DNA from: Paenibacillus sp. 1781tsa1
GTDB taxonomy: Bacteria; Bacillota; Bacilli; Paenibacillales; Paenibacillaceae
NCBI RefSeq assembly: GCF_024159265.1
Contig: NZ_JAMYWY010000001.1
Span: 5,642,001-5,706,000, forward strand
DNA: 64,000 nt
Direction: 5' to 3'
In this document: piece by piece, positions 1 through 11,446 of the stretch
Position numbering within the stretch: the first letter of the stretch is position 1
Layout: each line of letters opens with the position of its first letter
The notes under the pieces: generated by a model
Told to the model about the DNA's origin: nothing
Databases searched by the model: none
What the model saw: only the letters and a program-made list of their open reading frames with translations
Position numbers and translations under genes: made by a program

Positions 1-21
1 GCACGATTGTCGCTGCGCAAA

Positions 22-50
22 GCGCCGGAGCATCCTTCCAGCTCCGGCGC
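22..50 (-). terminator. Hairpin downstream of the nucleotidyltransferase gene
   Basis: A perfect 10-bp inverted repeat, GCGCCGGAGC at 22-31 and GCTCCGGCGC at 41-50, lies about 55 bp past the stop of the minus-strand operon. On that strand only a short TTT tract follows it, so it is at best a weak intrinsic terminator. The window edge hides what lies beyond. Confidence 0.4.
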
Positions 51-105
51 AGGGTGTTCTGCTCCCATGGGGCACCGCACAGCGGCAGCATCAGGCGCAT
101 TCATT

Positions 106-837
106 TTAGGGCAATTGTCCTTTCATGCGGACAGCTGCTTCCTGGAGCGAATCAAATGTACCTGCATCACTCCAGTATTTCTGCAAAATATCGTATTCCA
201 GTCCGCCAGCAGACGCGTAGTGATTATTCACATCCGTAATTTCAAGTTCTCCGCGCGCAGACGGCGAGATATTGCGAATCAGGTTAAATACATGATCATC
301 ATACATGTATATTCCCGTCACACAATAAGAGGTTTTTGGCTGGCTTGGCTTCTCCTCAATGTACGAGATTCGCTCTGGATGCTTGGGATCAAATACCGGC
401 ACCCCGTAACGTCGTGCATCATCCACCTCTTTGAGCAGAACTCGTGCTGTACCCGCAGGTTGCTGCATGTAGCGGTCCACATAAGGCTTCAGGTCGTCGC
501 TGAAGAGATTATCCCCGAGAAGCACAACAAATCTTTCGCCGGGAAGAATAAAGGAGGTGGCCAGATCCAATGCTTCCGCAATCCCGCCTGCCTTTTCCTG
601 AATGCGATACGTCAACTTGACCCCATGATCCGCTCCGCCACCAAGATACTCTGTATACAGACCGGCGGAATGTTTGTTAATTACAATCAATAGTTCATCA
701 ATGCCTGCCTGGCGGAGCCTGTCGATGCCATACATAATCATCGGATGTTTACCGACTGGAAGCAGATGTTTGTTAATGAGCCGGGTCAGCGGATACAGTC
801 TAGTTCCTGTTCCGCCGGCAAGAATTACACCTTTCAT
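106..837 (-). CDS. Short RmlA/SpsI-type sugar-1-phosphate nucleotidyltransferase
   Basis: This 243-residue protein probably makes a nucleotide sugar, dTDP-glucose by family precedent, from glucose 1-phosphate and dTTP in the cytoplasm. It opens with MKGVILAGGTGTRL, the nucleotide-binding loop of the family. The sugar-site segment EKAGGIAEAL is near residue 81, LLGDNLF with the metal-binding Asp near residue 105, and EKP near residue 161. Classical RmlA has about 290 residues, so this is the shorter form, as in Bacillus SpsI of the spore coat polysaccharide operon. Its ATG overlaps the upstream glycosyltransferase stop by 4 bp (ATGA at 834-837), so the two are translationally coupled. The exact sugar is inferred; no rmlB, rmlC or rmlD gene is in view. 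Confidence 0.88.
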   Translation of the reverse strand: MKGVILAGGTGTRLYPLTRLINKHLLPVGKHPMIMYGIDRLRQAGIDELLIVINKHSAGLYTEYLGGGADHGVKLTYRIQEKAGGIAEALDLATSFILPGERFVVLLGDNLFSDDLKPYVDRYMQQPAGTARVLLKEVDDARRYGVPVFDPKHPERISYIEEKPSQPKTSYCVTGIYMYDDHVFNLIRNISPSARGELEITDVNNHYASAGGLEYDILQKYWSDAGTFDSLQEAAVRMKGQLP

Positions 838-1607
838 TCCACGTTCCCTCCTTCATCGGATATGTCCATATATTCAAGCGGATCGACATGCCATTTGTTC
901 ATAAAAATCGAACGATTACGCTCAAGCAGCTGTTTCCACGCTACCGGATCTGTCTTCTGGAAGCTGGCACTTCCCTGATGATGCACAAGAACATCTCCAC
1001 ATACCAGCAAGCGATATCCCTGCAATCTTGCTCTATAACAATAATCGTCATCCTCATAGTGTCCCGGAGAATATGCCTCGTCAAGCAGTCCAACCGATTC
1101 CACGACATCTCGTTTCATCAGCATGCACAGACCGACGATCCGGCGTACTTCCCTCCACCTTGAAGAATCCGCAACATTATTGGAATGGGCCAACTCCTGA
1201 AAATGTTCCATGTTCCGAAACGCCAGTTCAATCTGCTGGATGCCGCTTGCATAATTCGTAACAGGACCCGTGATCCCAATACTTGCGTCACTGTACAGAG
1301 CCGTTCGCAGGTTCTCCAGCCAACGGGGCGTGACCGTAACATCATTGTTCAACAGCAACAGCTCATCCCCGCAAGCTGCACGAAGTCCAGCGTTACACGC
1401 TGCCGGAAATCCACGATTGTCCGGGAACCTTACAAATCGAATTCGCTCCAACGCGCAATATTCAGCCGTTCCATCCGTCGAACCGTTATCTACAACGATA
1501 ATTTCATATGACGCAGGATCGCCCGAGTATTGACGTATGGCATCGATGCAGGGCCTAATCAGATCCAGACCGTTGTACGTTGGGATAATCATACTCGTCA
1601 GTGTCAT
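834..1607 (-). CDS. Family 2 glycosyltransferase, rhamnosyltransferase-like
   Basis: This 257-residue GT-A fold enzyme transfers a sugar from a nucleotide donor. The N-terminal strand SMIIPTYNG and VVDNGSTDGT bind the nucleotide. GFPAACNAG and LLLNND (near residue 100) form the second motif and the metal-binding region. EDDDYCYRARLQGY near residue 190 carries the likely catalytic base. This pattern is common in rhamnosyl- and other deoxysugar transferases, which fits the neighbouring nucleotidyltransferase. The start at 1607 is preferred over one 63 bp upstream because AGGAGG stands just before it and its ATGA overlaps the upstream stop. It is the third gene of a four-gene operon. Acceptor and donor are not known. 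Confidence 0.88.
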   Translation of the reverse strand: MTLTSMIIPTYNGLDLIRPCIDAIRQYSGDPASYEIIVVDNGSTDGTAEYCALERIRFVRFPDNRGFPAACNAGLRAACGDELLLLNNDVTVTPRWLENLRTALYSDASIGITGPVTNYASGIQQIELAFRNMEHFQELAHSNNVADSSRWREVRRIVGLCMLMKRDVVESVGLLDEAYSPGHYEDDDYCYRARLQGYRLLVCGDVLVHHQGSASFQKTDPVAWKQLLERNRSIFMNKWHVDPLEYMDISDEGGNVE

Positions 1608-2719
1608 CTGGCGTTCCTCCTGTAAGCCACTTCTGCACGGGAGAGTGTATGTGCCTGGGCTGGATTCCAACCCGTACCCAGCAATGTAGCCAGTGCCTCT
1701 AGATGATCACCGATGATCAATCTGGCGACATCATTCCCACTTCCCGTGTTACCAGGACGCAACCGATTGGAACGAATAACATCCACCTGACTTGGTGCAG
1801 ATACGCTCATTCCATGCTGAATAGCCAGGCTTTGTGCCTTAGGTGGAACGGCCAGTGACGCTGGCTTCACGGTCTGAATCATGCGACGAGACAATGCATG
1901 GGGCACGGCCGTCATGGAATTGGAACCGAGATCTGCCCGGCCTAATGTTCGGTTCAGATATGCCTTGATCCGGCTTACCTCATCCTGCCCTGCAAACGCA
2001 GGAAGCAAAGACGTCAGATTATTCAACGCTACATCCTGCCCTCGATCAACTGCGAACAGGAAGGGTGCAAGCTCTTCAGCCGAGACGACCATATCTCCAT
2101 CCACAAAAAGTACCGACTCCGCATCCGTCATCTTGGCTCCAAGTGCACGCCCGACATCATGTCCTGCCCGATCCGGTTCATAGACTACGGTAAGTCCAGG
2201 CTGCTTCAGTACCTGTTTCAAACTGTCATCTGTCGTTCCATTCAGTACGACAATGATATCCGTCAGAGGCAGCCGCTTTAGTTGCAATAACACCTGCCCC
2301 AGTGTGTGTTCCTCATTACAGGCACAGACAATGGCAGCAGCCGAATGACGAAGGGGTAGCGGCACAATCTGGAATGAATGTCCCGAGGCATGGGCATAAC
2401 CCTGCATAAATGCCTTACCTGCCTTCAGGGCTAGATCAAAGTTGCTTAGCTCCGTAACGTTCGCCGCGTGTACATTCCACACGAGACGTGCGTGTTTGTC
2501 TGATGCTGTGTTGTTCGCCTTCGCCTCGTTTCCTGCAACTTGCCCCGCTTTCCACATCAAGTGCAGATCCACTTGGCCCGAAGTTGATCGGCTTCTTCTT
2601 GTTTTTTGAATAGCTACATGCTTCTTGTTCCCATGACGCTTGTTAATGACTGTTCTTCCCGCTGTCGTTCGTCTAGTTGTTGTCCGCCTGCGGCGGGCAA
2701 TTCCTGAACGTCCCTTCAT
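1604..2719 (-). CDS. Family 2 glycosyltransferase with Arg-rich N-terminal tail (paralogue b)
   Basis: This 371-residue protein has two parts. Residues 1 to about 65 form a strongly basic, probably disordered tail rich in Arg, Thr and Lys (RRRRTTTRRTT). After a poorly conserved stretch, a GT-A fold begins near residue 115 with AAIVCACNEE, followed by VLNGTTDDS, GHDVGRALGA and FVDGDMV, where DGD replaces the usual DxD. It is clearly paralogous to the gene at 2761-3717: both share the order NGSTD/NGTTD, GHD.GR..GA, D.D and PHA.SR. The start at 2719 has GGAGGTGA seven bases upstream; an ATG at 2758 is the alternative. The role of the basic tail is unknown. The acceptor may be a spore-surface or cell-wall glycan (inference). 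Confidence 0.82.
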   Translation of the reverse strand: MKGRSGIARRRRTTTRRTTAGRTVINKRHGNKKHVAIQKTRRSRSTSGQVDLHLMWKAGQVAGNEAKANNTASDKHARLVWNVHAANVTELSNFDLALKAGKAFMQGYAHASGHSFQIVPLPLRHSAAAIVCACNEEHTLGQVLLQLKRLPLTDIIVVLNGTTDDSLKQVLKQPGLTVVYEPDRAGHDVGRALGAKMTDAESVLFVDGDMVVSAEELAPFLFAVDRGQDVALNNLTSLLPAFAGQDEVSRIKAYLNRTLGRADLGSNSMTAVPHALSRRMIQTVKPASLAVPPKAQSLAIQHGMSVSAPSQVDVIRSNRLRPGNTGSGNDVARLIIGDHLEALATLLGTGWNPAQAHTLSRAEVAYRRNAR

Positions 2720-2760
2720 TTCCTCACCTCCAGCATGCTGCATCATCTGATGCGACATGC

Positions 2761-3717
2761 TTACCTCGCCAGGTTGCGAACACGTTTCAGATCAGTATAA
2801 CCTCCGCGGGGACCGAGCGTATCCGTAATCCATTTGATCGCTGCCATATGATCATTCAGCACCACTTGACTTAACGGATCAGGTCCGCTTCGCTTCTTGA
2901 TTCGTACTGCATTCATTCTACCCACGGGTACGTGATGAACTGCGCGTACCCGAAGTCCGCCGATCACTGCCTTGGCTTGTGCGAGTGGCGGAACTTCCAG
3001 TGAGAATATTCCCATGACCTCAAGTCCTTTTCGGCTTATTGCATGTGGAATAGCTGTCATGGATGCCCCACGGAGATCGGATCTTCCAAGTATGCTATTC
3101 AACATGTGTTTGGCCTCCACTACCGGATGAACAGGATGATGAGTGACCGGCCCATGGTAGTCGTTAAGCGCCACATCGGTTCCCTTCAGCACTGCCTTCA
3201 CATAAGGTGCCAGGTGCTCTGCAGGAATTGCGATATCTGCATCAGTAAAAAGCAATACCTGACCACAGGCCGCCTCTGCGCCTACTTTTCTTCCTCCATC
3301 ATGCCCTAGCGCTTCTGCATACGTAAGCACTCGTGCTCCAGCCCGTTTGGCTGCATTAGCCGTACCGTCTGTTGAACCATTCACAATGACAAGCACTTCA
3401 GCATCACGGCATATCCGCAGCGCTTCACGTACAACTGCGCCAATCGTTTTCTCCTCATTCATAGCAGGGATAATCACCGAGAGCAGCGGACGCTGAGAAT
3501 CATCCCTTTGTGCAAGAGCATCACTCATGCCATTTTCCGCTCCATTCTCTACTCCATCCTTAGCCTGTGACATCAGCTTTCTGGATGGAATAACGAACGT
3601 ATAGGCCTTTGTACCCTTTTTGTGTCCAGACTTCCATCTTCGTTTCTTCAGCACTGTTTTTCTGCGTGTCACATTTGAGCGGGTTGCATAACGTGCTGTG
3701 GTACGGGTTTTGCGCAA
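2761..3717 (-). CDS. Family 2 glycosyltransferase with basic N-terminal tail (paralogue a)
   Basis: This 318-residue protein is the first gene of the glycosyltransferase operon. A Lys/Arg-rich tail of about 40 residues (RRKTVLKKRRWKS) is followed by an acidic linker. A GT-A domain then starts with LSVIIPAMNEE near residue 80, with VIVNGSTDGT, GHDGGRKVGA and LFTDADI as donor and metal motifs. It resembles UDP-sugar:polyprenol or polysaccharide-type GT2 enzymes; no transmembrane segment is evident. The proposed start is a TTG at 3717 preceded by GGGAGGTGA; an ATG at 3735 has no good ribosome site. Tandem duplication probably produced it and the gene at 1604-2719. Confidence 0.82.
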   Translation of the reverse strand: MRKTRTTARYATRSNVTRRKTVLKKRRWKSGHKKGTKAYTFVIPSRKLMSQAKDGVENGAENGMSDALAQRDDSQRPLLSVIIPAMNEEKTIGAVVREALRICRDAEVLVIVNGSTDGTANAAKRAGARVLTYAEALGHDGGRKVGAEAACGQVLLFTDADIAIPAEHLAPYVKAVLKGTDVALNDYHGPVTHHPVHPVVEAKHMLNSILGRSDLRGASMTAIPHAISRKGLEVMGIFSLEVPPLAQAKAVIGGLRVRAVHHVPVGRMNAVRIKKRSGPDPLSQVVLNDHMAAIKWITDTLGPRGGYTDLKRVRNLAR

Positions 3718-6051
<2,334 letters not shown>

Positions 6052-6154
6052 AATCTTATTTTAATGTTGTTGAACTTATCATGTACTCATCCTAATGGTA
6101 ACAAAACGTTCAGACACCCCTCACCGTCCGAACGGATTAAGCTTTATATCAACG

Positions 6155-6191
6155 AAAAGCGGTGTCCCGGACAACTCTGGACACCGCTTTT
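6155..6191. terminator. Bidirectional terminator between protease and repeat-protein genes
   Basis: A 13-bp perfect inverted repeat, AAAAGCGGTGTCC at 6155-6167 and GGACACCGCTTTT at 6179-6191, has T-rich tails on both strands. It sits between two convergent genes and can serve both. Confidence 0.87.
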
Positions 6192-6223
6192 GTCATTCAT
6201 TATTACGGATACAACAACCTGCA

Positions 6224-9200
6224 CTATCCTTGTGAAGGTCCCGCAGCAATCCATGATAACAACCCGTACGTATGTTTGCAATCTGCCGTACGCGACACCT
6301 CAAGTACTGCTTCGTCCTCACTTTGCGAGAGCAGGGAGATCTGGAATCCCCGATCATTGCTCATGCCAACAATTACATAATGTTCTGAAGCAAATGACTC
6401 TTCAAAAACAACGGTTACCTCTGTGCTTACTTCACTCTCTGGCAGTACAAAAGCTTCCATTCCGAATTGTTGTACAACCGGTTGCTTGCTTACGCTGCGA
6501 ACGGGTTGGAAGGCCAGATGTTTGGCCTGAACTGCACCCGATTGCAACTGGCTGCTGCCCACGGCATCATTACACAGATGCTCTTGTGTAATCGATTGTT
6601 CACTTAACATAAACTCCGTAGTTCCAGCAATCTCCTGTGACCGTTCAAGCTGTGGTTGCTGAACCTGATCTTTCTGATCTTTCTGATCTGCCTGTTCTGC
6701 CTGCTCTGTCGTGAACAAAACTGCCGATGGTTCGCCAAGCTGATCTGTTTGGGATATCAGCTCTTGCTGTTCCTCCAGACCAGCGCTCGGTAATGCCTCA
6801 ACGATTGCCTGCTGTGGTTGCTGTACAACCTCATTTTCTGTTTGAAGCAATCCCTCTTGTCTTTTGATCGCTGCCAACTGCTCCAGCGTTTCTCCACTGA
6901 ACTGACGAATCGCATTCCATATCTCTTCGCTCAAATGCGCTGGACCTACAATCCCCGCATTCAAGTGGTTAGAGGTAATACTCTGCTCACTCAGTTTGCT
7001 GCCGTTCACGCTGCCATCGGCCAATTTGGAACTTGTGACGGACCCATTTTGCAGATGAACACCGCTTACTGCTTCCTCTTCCAGATGGGTTGTGCGAATA
7101 CTGCGTTCTTGAATATGATCAGCATGAATCGTTCCATCCTGAATATGCCGAGATTCCACACTTTTATCTGCAATGTGGATAGCCGATACCGCACCTTCAA
7201 GCAATTTATTACCGTTCACACTGCCATCCGCCATTTTGGCACTTGTTATGGAACCATTGTGCAGGTGAATCGCACTTACCGATTCCGCTTTGAGGTGAGA
7301 GATCCCAATGCTGCGCTCCTGAATATGGTCAGCCTGTATGGCTCTCTCCTGGATATGACGGGATTGCACACTTCCATTGGCAATATGGACATCCGACACC
7401 GCATCTTCAAGCAGTTTGCTGCTGCTCACACTGCCATCGGCCAGTTTTGCCCCCGTTACGGACCCATTTTGCAGATGAACAGCACTGACTGCTTCCTCTT
7501 CAAGATGGGTTGTGCCGATACTATGCTCCTGAATATGATCAGCAAGGATCGCGCCTGCCTGGATATGGCGAGTTTGCACACTTTCGGATGCGATATGGCT
7601 CCCCAGTACAGCATCTTCGAGCAATTTGCTGCCGGTTATGCTGCCGTCAGCCAATTTGGCACTTGTTACGGACCCGTTTTGCAGATGAACCGCACTTACT
7701 GCTTCCTCTTCCAGATGGGTTGTGCCGATGCTTCGCTCCTGAATATGATCAGCATGAATGGCTCCTGCCTGAATATGCACGGATTCCACGCTTTCCGATG
7801 CGATATGAATCCCCGATACCGTACCTTCAAGTAACTTGCTGCCCGTTATACTGCCGTCCGCCAGTTTGGCACTCGTTACAGATCCATTTTGCAAATGAAT
7901 AGCACTTACCGCTTCCTCTTCCAAATGTGCTGTGCCAATACTCCGCTCTTGAATATGATCAGCATGAATGGCTCCTGCCTGAATCTGACGGGATTGCACA
8001 CTATCGTCTGCCATGTGGATATCCGATACCGCTCCTTCAAGCAACTTGCTGCCCGTTACACTGCCGTCGGCCAACTTGGTACTTGTTACAGATCCATTTT
8101 GCAGATGAATGGCACTTACCGCTTCTTCTTCCAAGTGAAGCATGCCGATGCTGTGCTCCTGAATATGGTCAGCCAGGATCGCTCCTTCCTGGATATGGCG
8201 GGATTGCACACTTTCGGATGCGATATGGATTCCCGACACCGCATCTTCGAGCAACTTGCTGCCGGTTACACTGCTGTCGGCCAGTTTGGCACTGATGACG
8301 GACCCATTTTGCAGATGAATGGCACTTACTGCTTCCTCTTCCAGATGGGTTGTGCCGATGCTGCGCTCCTGAATATGGTCAGCATGAATGGCATCTGCTT
8401 GAATATGCGCGGATTCCACGCTTTCGGATGCAATATGAATCCCCGATACCGTACCTTCGAGTAACTTGCTGCCGTTTATACTGCCGTCCGCCAGTTTGGC
8501 ACTCGTTACAGATCCATTTTGCAAATGAACCGTACTTACAGACTCCTCATCCAGATGAATTGAGCCAATACTGTACTCTTGAATATGATCAGCCAGGATC
8601 GCTCCTTCTTGGATATGACGGGTTTGCACACTTTCGTTGGCAATGTGAGTAGCCGATACTGCACCTGCGGCTAATTTGCTGCCATCAACACTAGCACTTG
8701 CTAGTTTGGATCGGGTTACAGATTCATCCTGCAAAATAATCGTACTTACCGCTTCTTCTTCCAGATGAGATGTTCCGATGCTGCGTTCATGGATATGATG
8801 AGGCAGAATTTCACCATCTTGAATATGACGGGAATGTACGGCTCCTTGCTGCAGGTGAACAGCACTTGTTGACTCTGCCTGAAGATGCAAACCACTGATC
8901 AAACCTGGCTGAAGATGCGCCGCTGTAATGGATAAAGGGGCCAGATGGTCTGTTTCCACAGATCCAGGTGCCAAGTGATGGGATGTGACCACCTGTTCAG
9001 CAATATGCTCCTCATGAATGATGTCTGCCTTCAGATGCTGGGAGCCTACAACTTGAGTTCCCAAATGGTCAGATTTCACGCTGCCTTCAGCCAGATGCAC
9101 GGATTGTACAACGGATGGCTGCAAGTGCTCGCTACCTACAGCAGCCTGTTGCAGTTCTGTTCCGGATACCGAGTCTGCTGTCAAATGGTCCGCATTTATG

Positions 9201-11446
9201 GAGCCATGCCGAAGTTTGTTGCCCGTAATACTGCCATCAGCGAAAAGTTCCGGTGAGCGTATTTCTTCTGACAAATGTTCCAGGGAAACGGCATGCTGCT
9301 TCAGGTGATATCCGCGAATCGTTCCTGCTGGAATATGTTTGGCGTTAATACTTTCTGCCATAATTTTGGAAGAAGTCACACTCCCGTCTGCCAGTTTAGC
9401 CGACGTAACAGCAAAATCTGCCAGTTTATCTGTGGCAACACTCTCTGGCGAGAGCTTAGGGGAGGTAACTGCATGATCTGTTAGATGAGGCGGAAAAATG
9501 GACCCACCAGCCAGCTGGGCTGAAGTTATACTACCAGGAGCCAATTTGTCTGTTGTGACTGCCGCCCGTGCAATAGCATCCGTTTCAACACTGCCTGGTT
9601 GAAGATGAGGTGCCCCTACGGCATGTTCCGTCAGGTGATCTGATTTCACTGCATAAGGTCTCAGGGCCTCGGAACCCACACTCCCTGGAGCCAGATGTGT
9701 GCCTGTGACTCCACCACTTGCAAGATGTGAGGATATGACACTTCCCGGGGCAAGCGCCCTGCTATTAACCGATGCCGTTCCAAGCTTTTCTGTTGTCACA
9801 CTTCCATCCGCGAGCTTAACGTCTGTAACCGCAGCATCCTGCAATTCATACGTACCTACGGCGGACTCTGCAAGATGCCGCTCACTCACCACGCCATCTG
9901 CAAGAGCATCTCCGGACACACTTCCGGTAGATAGATGAGTTGCCTCGATGCTTCCACTTGCAATGTGAATGGAGTGAATTGCGGAATTATCCACATGTAC
10001 TGGCGTGATTCCCCGATTTGCAATGTGTTCCGCACGAATGGACCCTTTGGCAAGATGTTTACCCTGCACGGATTCATCCGCAATTTTGGAAGAAATGACA
10101 CTTTGATCCGCGATCTTGGAGGCCGTAATGGACTGCTCCAGCAACTTTGCTGTTCCAACAGACTGGTCTGCCAGTTTGCTGCTCGTTACTGCACCTTCCG
10201 TCAAATGTTCACTGCCCACTTCTCCATTGCCAATCTGATCCTTGCCAACGGAATGAGCGCGAATCTGGCTTGAACCGATTGAACCATCCAGTAGATGTCT
10301 TCCACTTAGTGAACCCTCAGCTAGATGTCTTGTTTGTATGGACCCATCCTCTATCTGGTCACTTCCAATACTTCCATTTAATAGTTGTGAACGACCGACA
10401 GATCCTTCTGCCAGATGTGTCTGTTTAACAGCACCTGCTTGGATATGTTGAGACTCGATGGACAGTTCTTCGATTTTGCTGCCTGTGACAGCAGACTCAC
10501 GAATTTTGGATGTAGTCACTGCATCGTCAGCCAGCTTGGAGGTATTCACAGCTCCTCCCGTGAGATGCCTTGTATCCACGCCGCTAATCGCGATTTTGTC
10601 TCCAGTCACGGCATGATTTTTGATTAATTCTTCCGTTACCAGCATGCGGCTGAGATGTCTTGTGCCGATGGAACCATCGGCAATTTTGGTCGAATCGATG
10701 ACCTGGTTGCCAAGCTTCTGAGAAGTAATACTGCCATCTCTGATTTTCTCACCGGCAATAGAAGCATTTCGTATTTTTTGTCCAGACACAGAGCCGTCAA
10801 TCAGGTGCTCCTCAGATACCGACGCTTCGGCAAGTTTCGCCGAAACAATGGCCCCGTCTGCAATGTGAATGCTGGTCACTGCATAATCCTGCAACGCTTC
10901 ACTGCCGACCGCATCCGGTTTCAGCTTCGAGGCATCCACAGAGAAAGGAGCCAGTTTGCTCTCCGTAACAGCAAATTCACTCAAGTCATCCGTGTAGATG
11001 TAATGTCCAGTATGACCCGGCATTTGGTTCTGGTTCAGGATCTCAAGCCGATCCTTGCTTGTTATCTCCTGCTTGTTGATGTCCTGCTCTTCTACCAGAG
11101 CAGGTGGAGCCACGCTGCTAACTTGAATCTGCTTTTCCAAGCTATCTTGTGTCTCTACTTCCTTGCGATCAGACTCTACAGGTTCCGGCTTGATTTTGGA
11201 TGTGATCTCCAGCTCTTCCAGCTCGTTCGTTGTAGCAGGTAGTTCCGTTGATTCGTATAGGAATTCTTCCGATTCCTGAACAGCCTTTGAATCCCTTTTA
11301 TTCGTATTCAAGCGTTCTTCCCTATTCATAGTGAAACCTGAATTCATCTTGTCTGCCCGGCGATCAGTCAGTTCCAATTCCTTGTATTTCGGGCTCACAT
11401 GCCGCAGTTTCGGCGTTGGAACCTTCTTTTTGCCATTTTTACTCAT
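6224..11446 (-). CDS. Giant decapeptide-repeat protein with WIAG-like C-terminal tail
   Basis: This 1740-residue protein has no recognised enzymatic domain. Residues 1 to about 145 are charged and low in complexity (start MSKNGKKKVPTPK). From about 150 to 1505 runs an almost unbroken series of about 135 decapeptides of the form G-S/A-V/I-x-x-x-K/H-L/I-x-x, for example GSVTSAKLAD and EAVSAIHLQN. A Glu/Gln-rich linker with QKDQKDQVQQ follows, then a few more repeats, and a compact C-terminal domain ending in GLLSWIAAGP. It resembles proteins named WIAG-tail domain proteins in Paenibacillus (from memory, not checked). The regular repeat suggests a beta-solenoid or fibre; similar AVT.AKL repeats occur in phage tail fibres. 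There is no signal peptide. GGAAGGAG precedes the ATG. A spore or cell surface filament is plausible given the neighbouring glycosyltransferases and YheC-like gene, but unproven. Confidence 0.85.
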   Translation of the reverse strand: MSKNGKKKVPTPKLRHVSPKYKELELTDRRADKMNSGFTMNREERLNTNKRDSKAVQESEEFLYESTELPATTNELEELEITSKIKPEPVESDRKEVETQDSLEKQIQVSSVAPPALVEEQDINKQEITSKDRLEILNQNQMPGHTGHYIYTDDLSEFAVTESKLAPFSVDASKLKPDAVGSEALQDYAVTSIHIADGAIVSAKLAEASVSEEHLIDGSVSGQKIRNASIAGEKIRDGSITSQKLGNQVIDSTKIADGSIGTRHLSRMLVTEELIKNHAVTGDKIAISGVDTRHLTGGAVNTSKLADDAVTTSKIRESAVTGSKIEELSIESQHIQAGAVKQTHLAEGSVGRSQLLNGSIGSDQIEDGSIQTRHLAEGSLSGRHLLDGSIGSSQIRAHSVGKDQIGNGEVGSEHLTEGAVTSSKLADQSVGTAKLLEQSITASKIADQSVISSKIADESVQGKHLAKGSIRAEHIANRGITPVHVDNSAIHSIHIASGSIEATHLSTGSVSGDALADGVVSERHLAESAVGTYELQDAAVTDVKLADGSVTTEKLGTASVNSRALAPGSVISSHLASGGVTGTHLAPGSVGSEALRPYAVKSDHLTEHAVGAPHLQPGSVETDAIARAAVTTDKLAPGSITSAQLAGGSIFPPHLTDHAVTSPKLSPESVATDKLADFAVTSAKLADGSVTSSKIMAESINAKHIPAGTIRGYHLKQHAVSLEHLSEEIRSPELFADGSITGNKLRHGSINADHLTADSVSGTELQQAAVGSEHLQPSVVQSVHLAEGSVKSDHLGTQVVGSQHLKADIIHEEHIAEQVVTSHHLAPGSVETDHLAPLSITAAHLQPGLISGLHLQAESTSAVHLQQGAVHSRHIQDGEILPHHIHERSIGTSHLEEEAVSTIILQDESVTRSKLASASVDGSKLAAGAVSATHIANESVQTRHIQEGAILADHIQEYSIGSIHLDEESVSTVHLQNGSVTSAKLADGSINGSKLLEGTVSGIHIASESVESAHIQADAIHADHIQERSIGTTHLEEEAVSAIHLQNGSVISAKLADSSVTGSKLLEDAVSGIHIASESVQSRHIQEGAILADHIQEHSIGMLHLEEEAVSAIHLQNGSVTSTKLADGSVTGSKLLEGAVSDIHMADDSVQSRQIQAGAIHADHIQERSIGTAHLEEEAVSAIHLQNGSVTSAKLADGSITGSKLLEGTVSGIHIASESVESVHIQAGAIHADHIQERSIGTTHLEEEAVSAVHLQNGSVTSAKLADGSITGSKLLEDAVLGSHIASESVQTRHIQAGAILADHIQEHSIGTTHLEEEAVSAVHLQNGSVTGAKLADGSVSSSKLLEDAVSDVHIANGSVQSRHIQERAIQADHIQERSIGISHLKAESVSAIHLHNGSITSAKMADGSVNGNKLLEGAVSAIHIADKSVESRHIQDGTIHADHIQERSIRTTHLEEEAVSGVHLQNGSVTSSKLADGSVNGSKLSEQSITSNHLNAGIVGPAHLSEEIWNAIRQFSGETLEQLAAIKRQEGLLQTENEVVQQPQQAIVEALPSAGLEEQQELISQTDQLGEPSAVLFTTEQAEQADQKDQKDQVQQPQLERSQEIAGTTEFMLSEQSITQEHLCNDAVGSSQLQSGAVQAKHLAFQPVRSVSKQPVVQQFGMEAFVLPESEVSTEVTVVFEESFASEHYVIVGMSNDRGFQISLLSQSEDEAVLEVSRTADCKHTYGLLSWIAAGPSQG
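6990..8790 (-). repeat. 210-bp tandem super-repeats within the decapeptide gene
   Basis: The same landmark (GACCCATTTT or close variant) recurs at 7041, 7251, 7461, 7671, 7881, 8091, 8301, 8511 and, degraded, 8721, a spacing of exactly 210 bp. Each unit encodes seven decapeptides. Units differ mostly at synonymous or conservative positions, which indicates recent amplification of a 70-residue block on top of the older 30-bp repeat. Confidence 0.93.
8790..11000 (-). repeat. Diverged 30-bp coding repeats
   Basis: Upstream of the 210-bp array the coding sequence keeps a 30-bp (ten-codon) rhythm with alternating KL and HL positions, but neighbouring units are more diverged and show no clear higher-order period. 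It represents the older part of the repeat domain. Confidence 0.8.

Noticed and set aside
6990-11000. CRISPR-like regular repeats with 30-bp period
   Set aside because: The period equals ten codons of one long open frame, there are no distinct spacers, and units vary at synonymous positions as coding repeats do.
6818-11242. Long plus-strand ORFs opposite the giant repeat gene
   Set aside because: They are mirror frames created by the 30-bp coding repeat, have no ribosome sites or known motifs, and break where the repeat degenerates.
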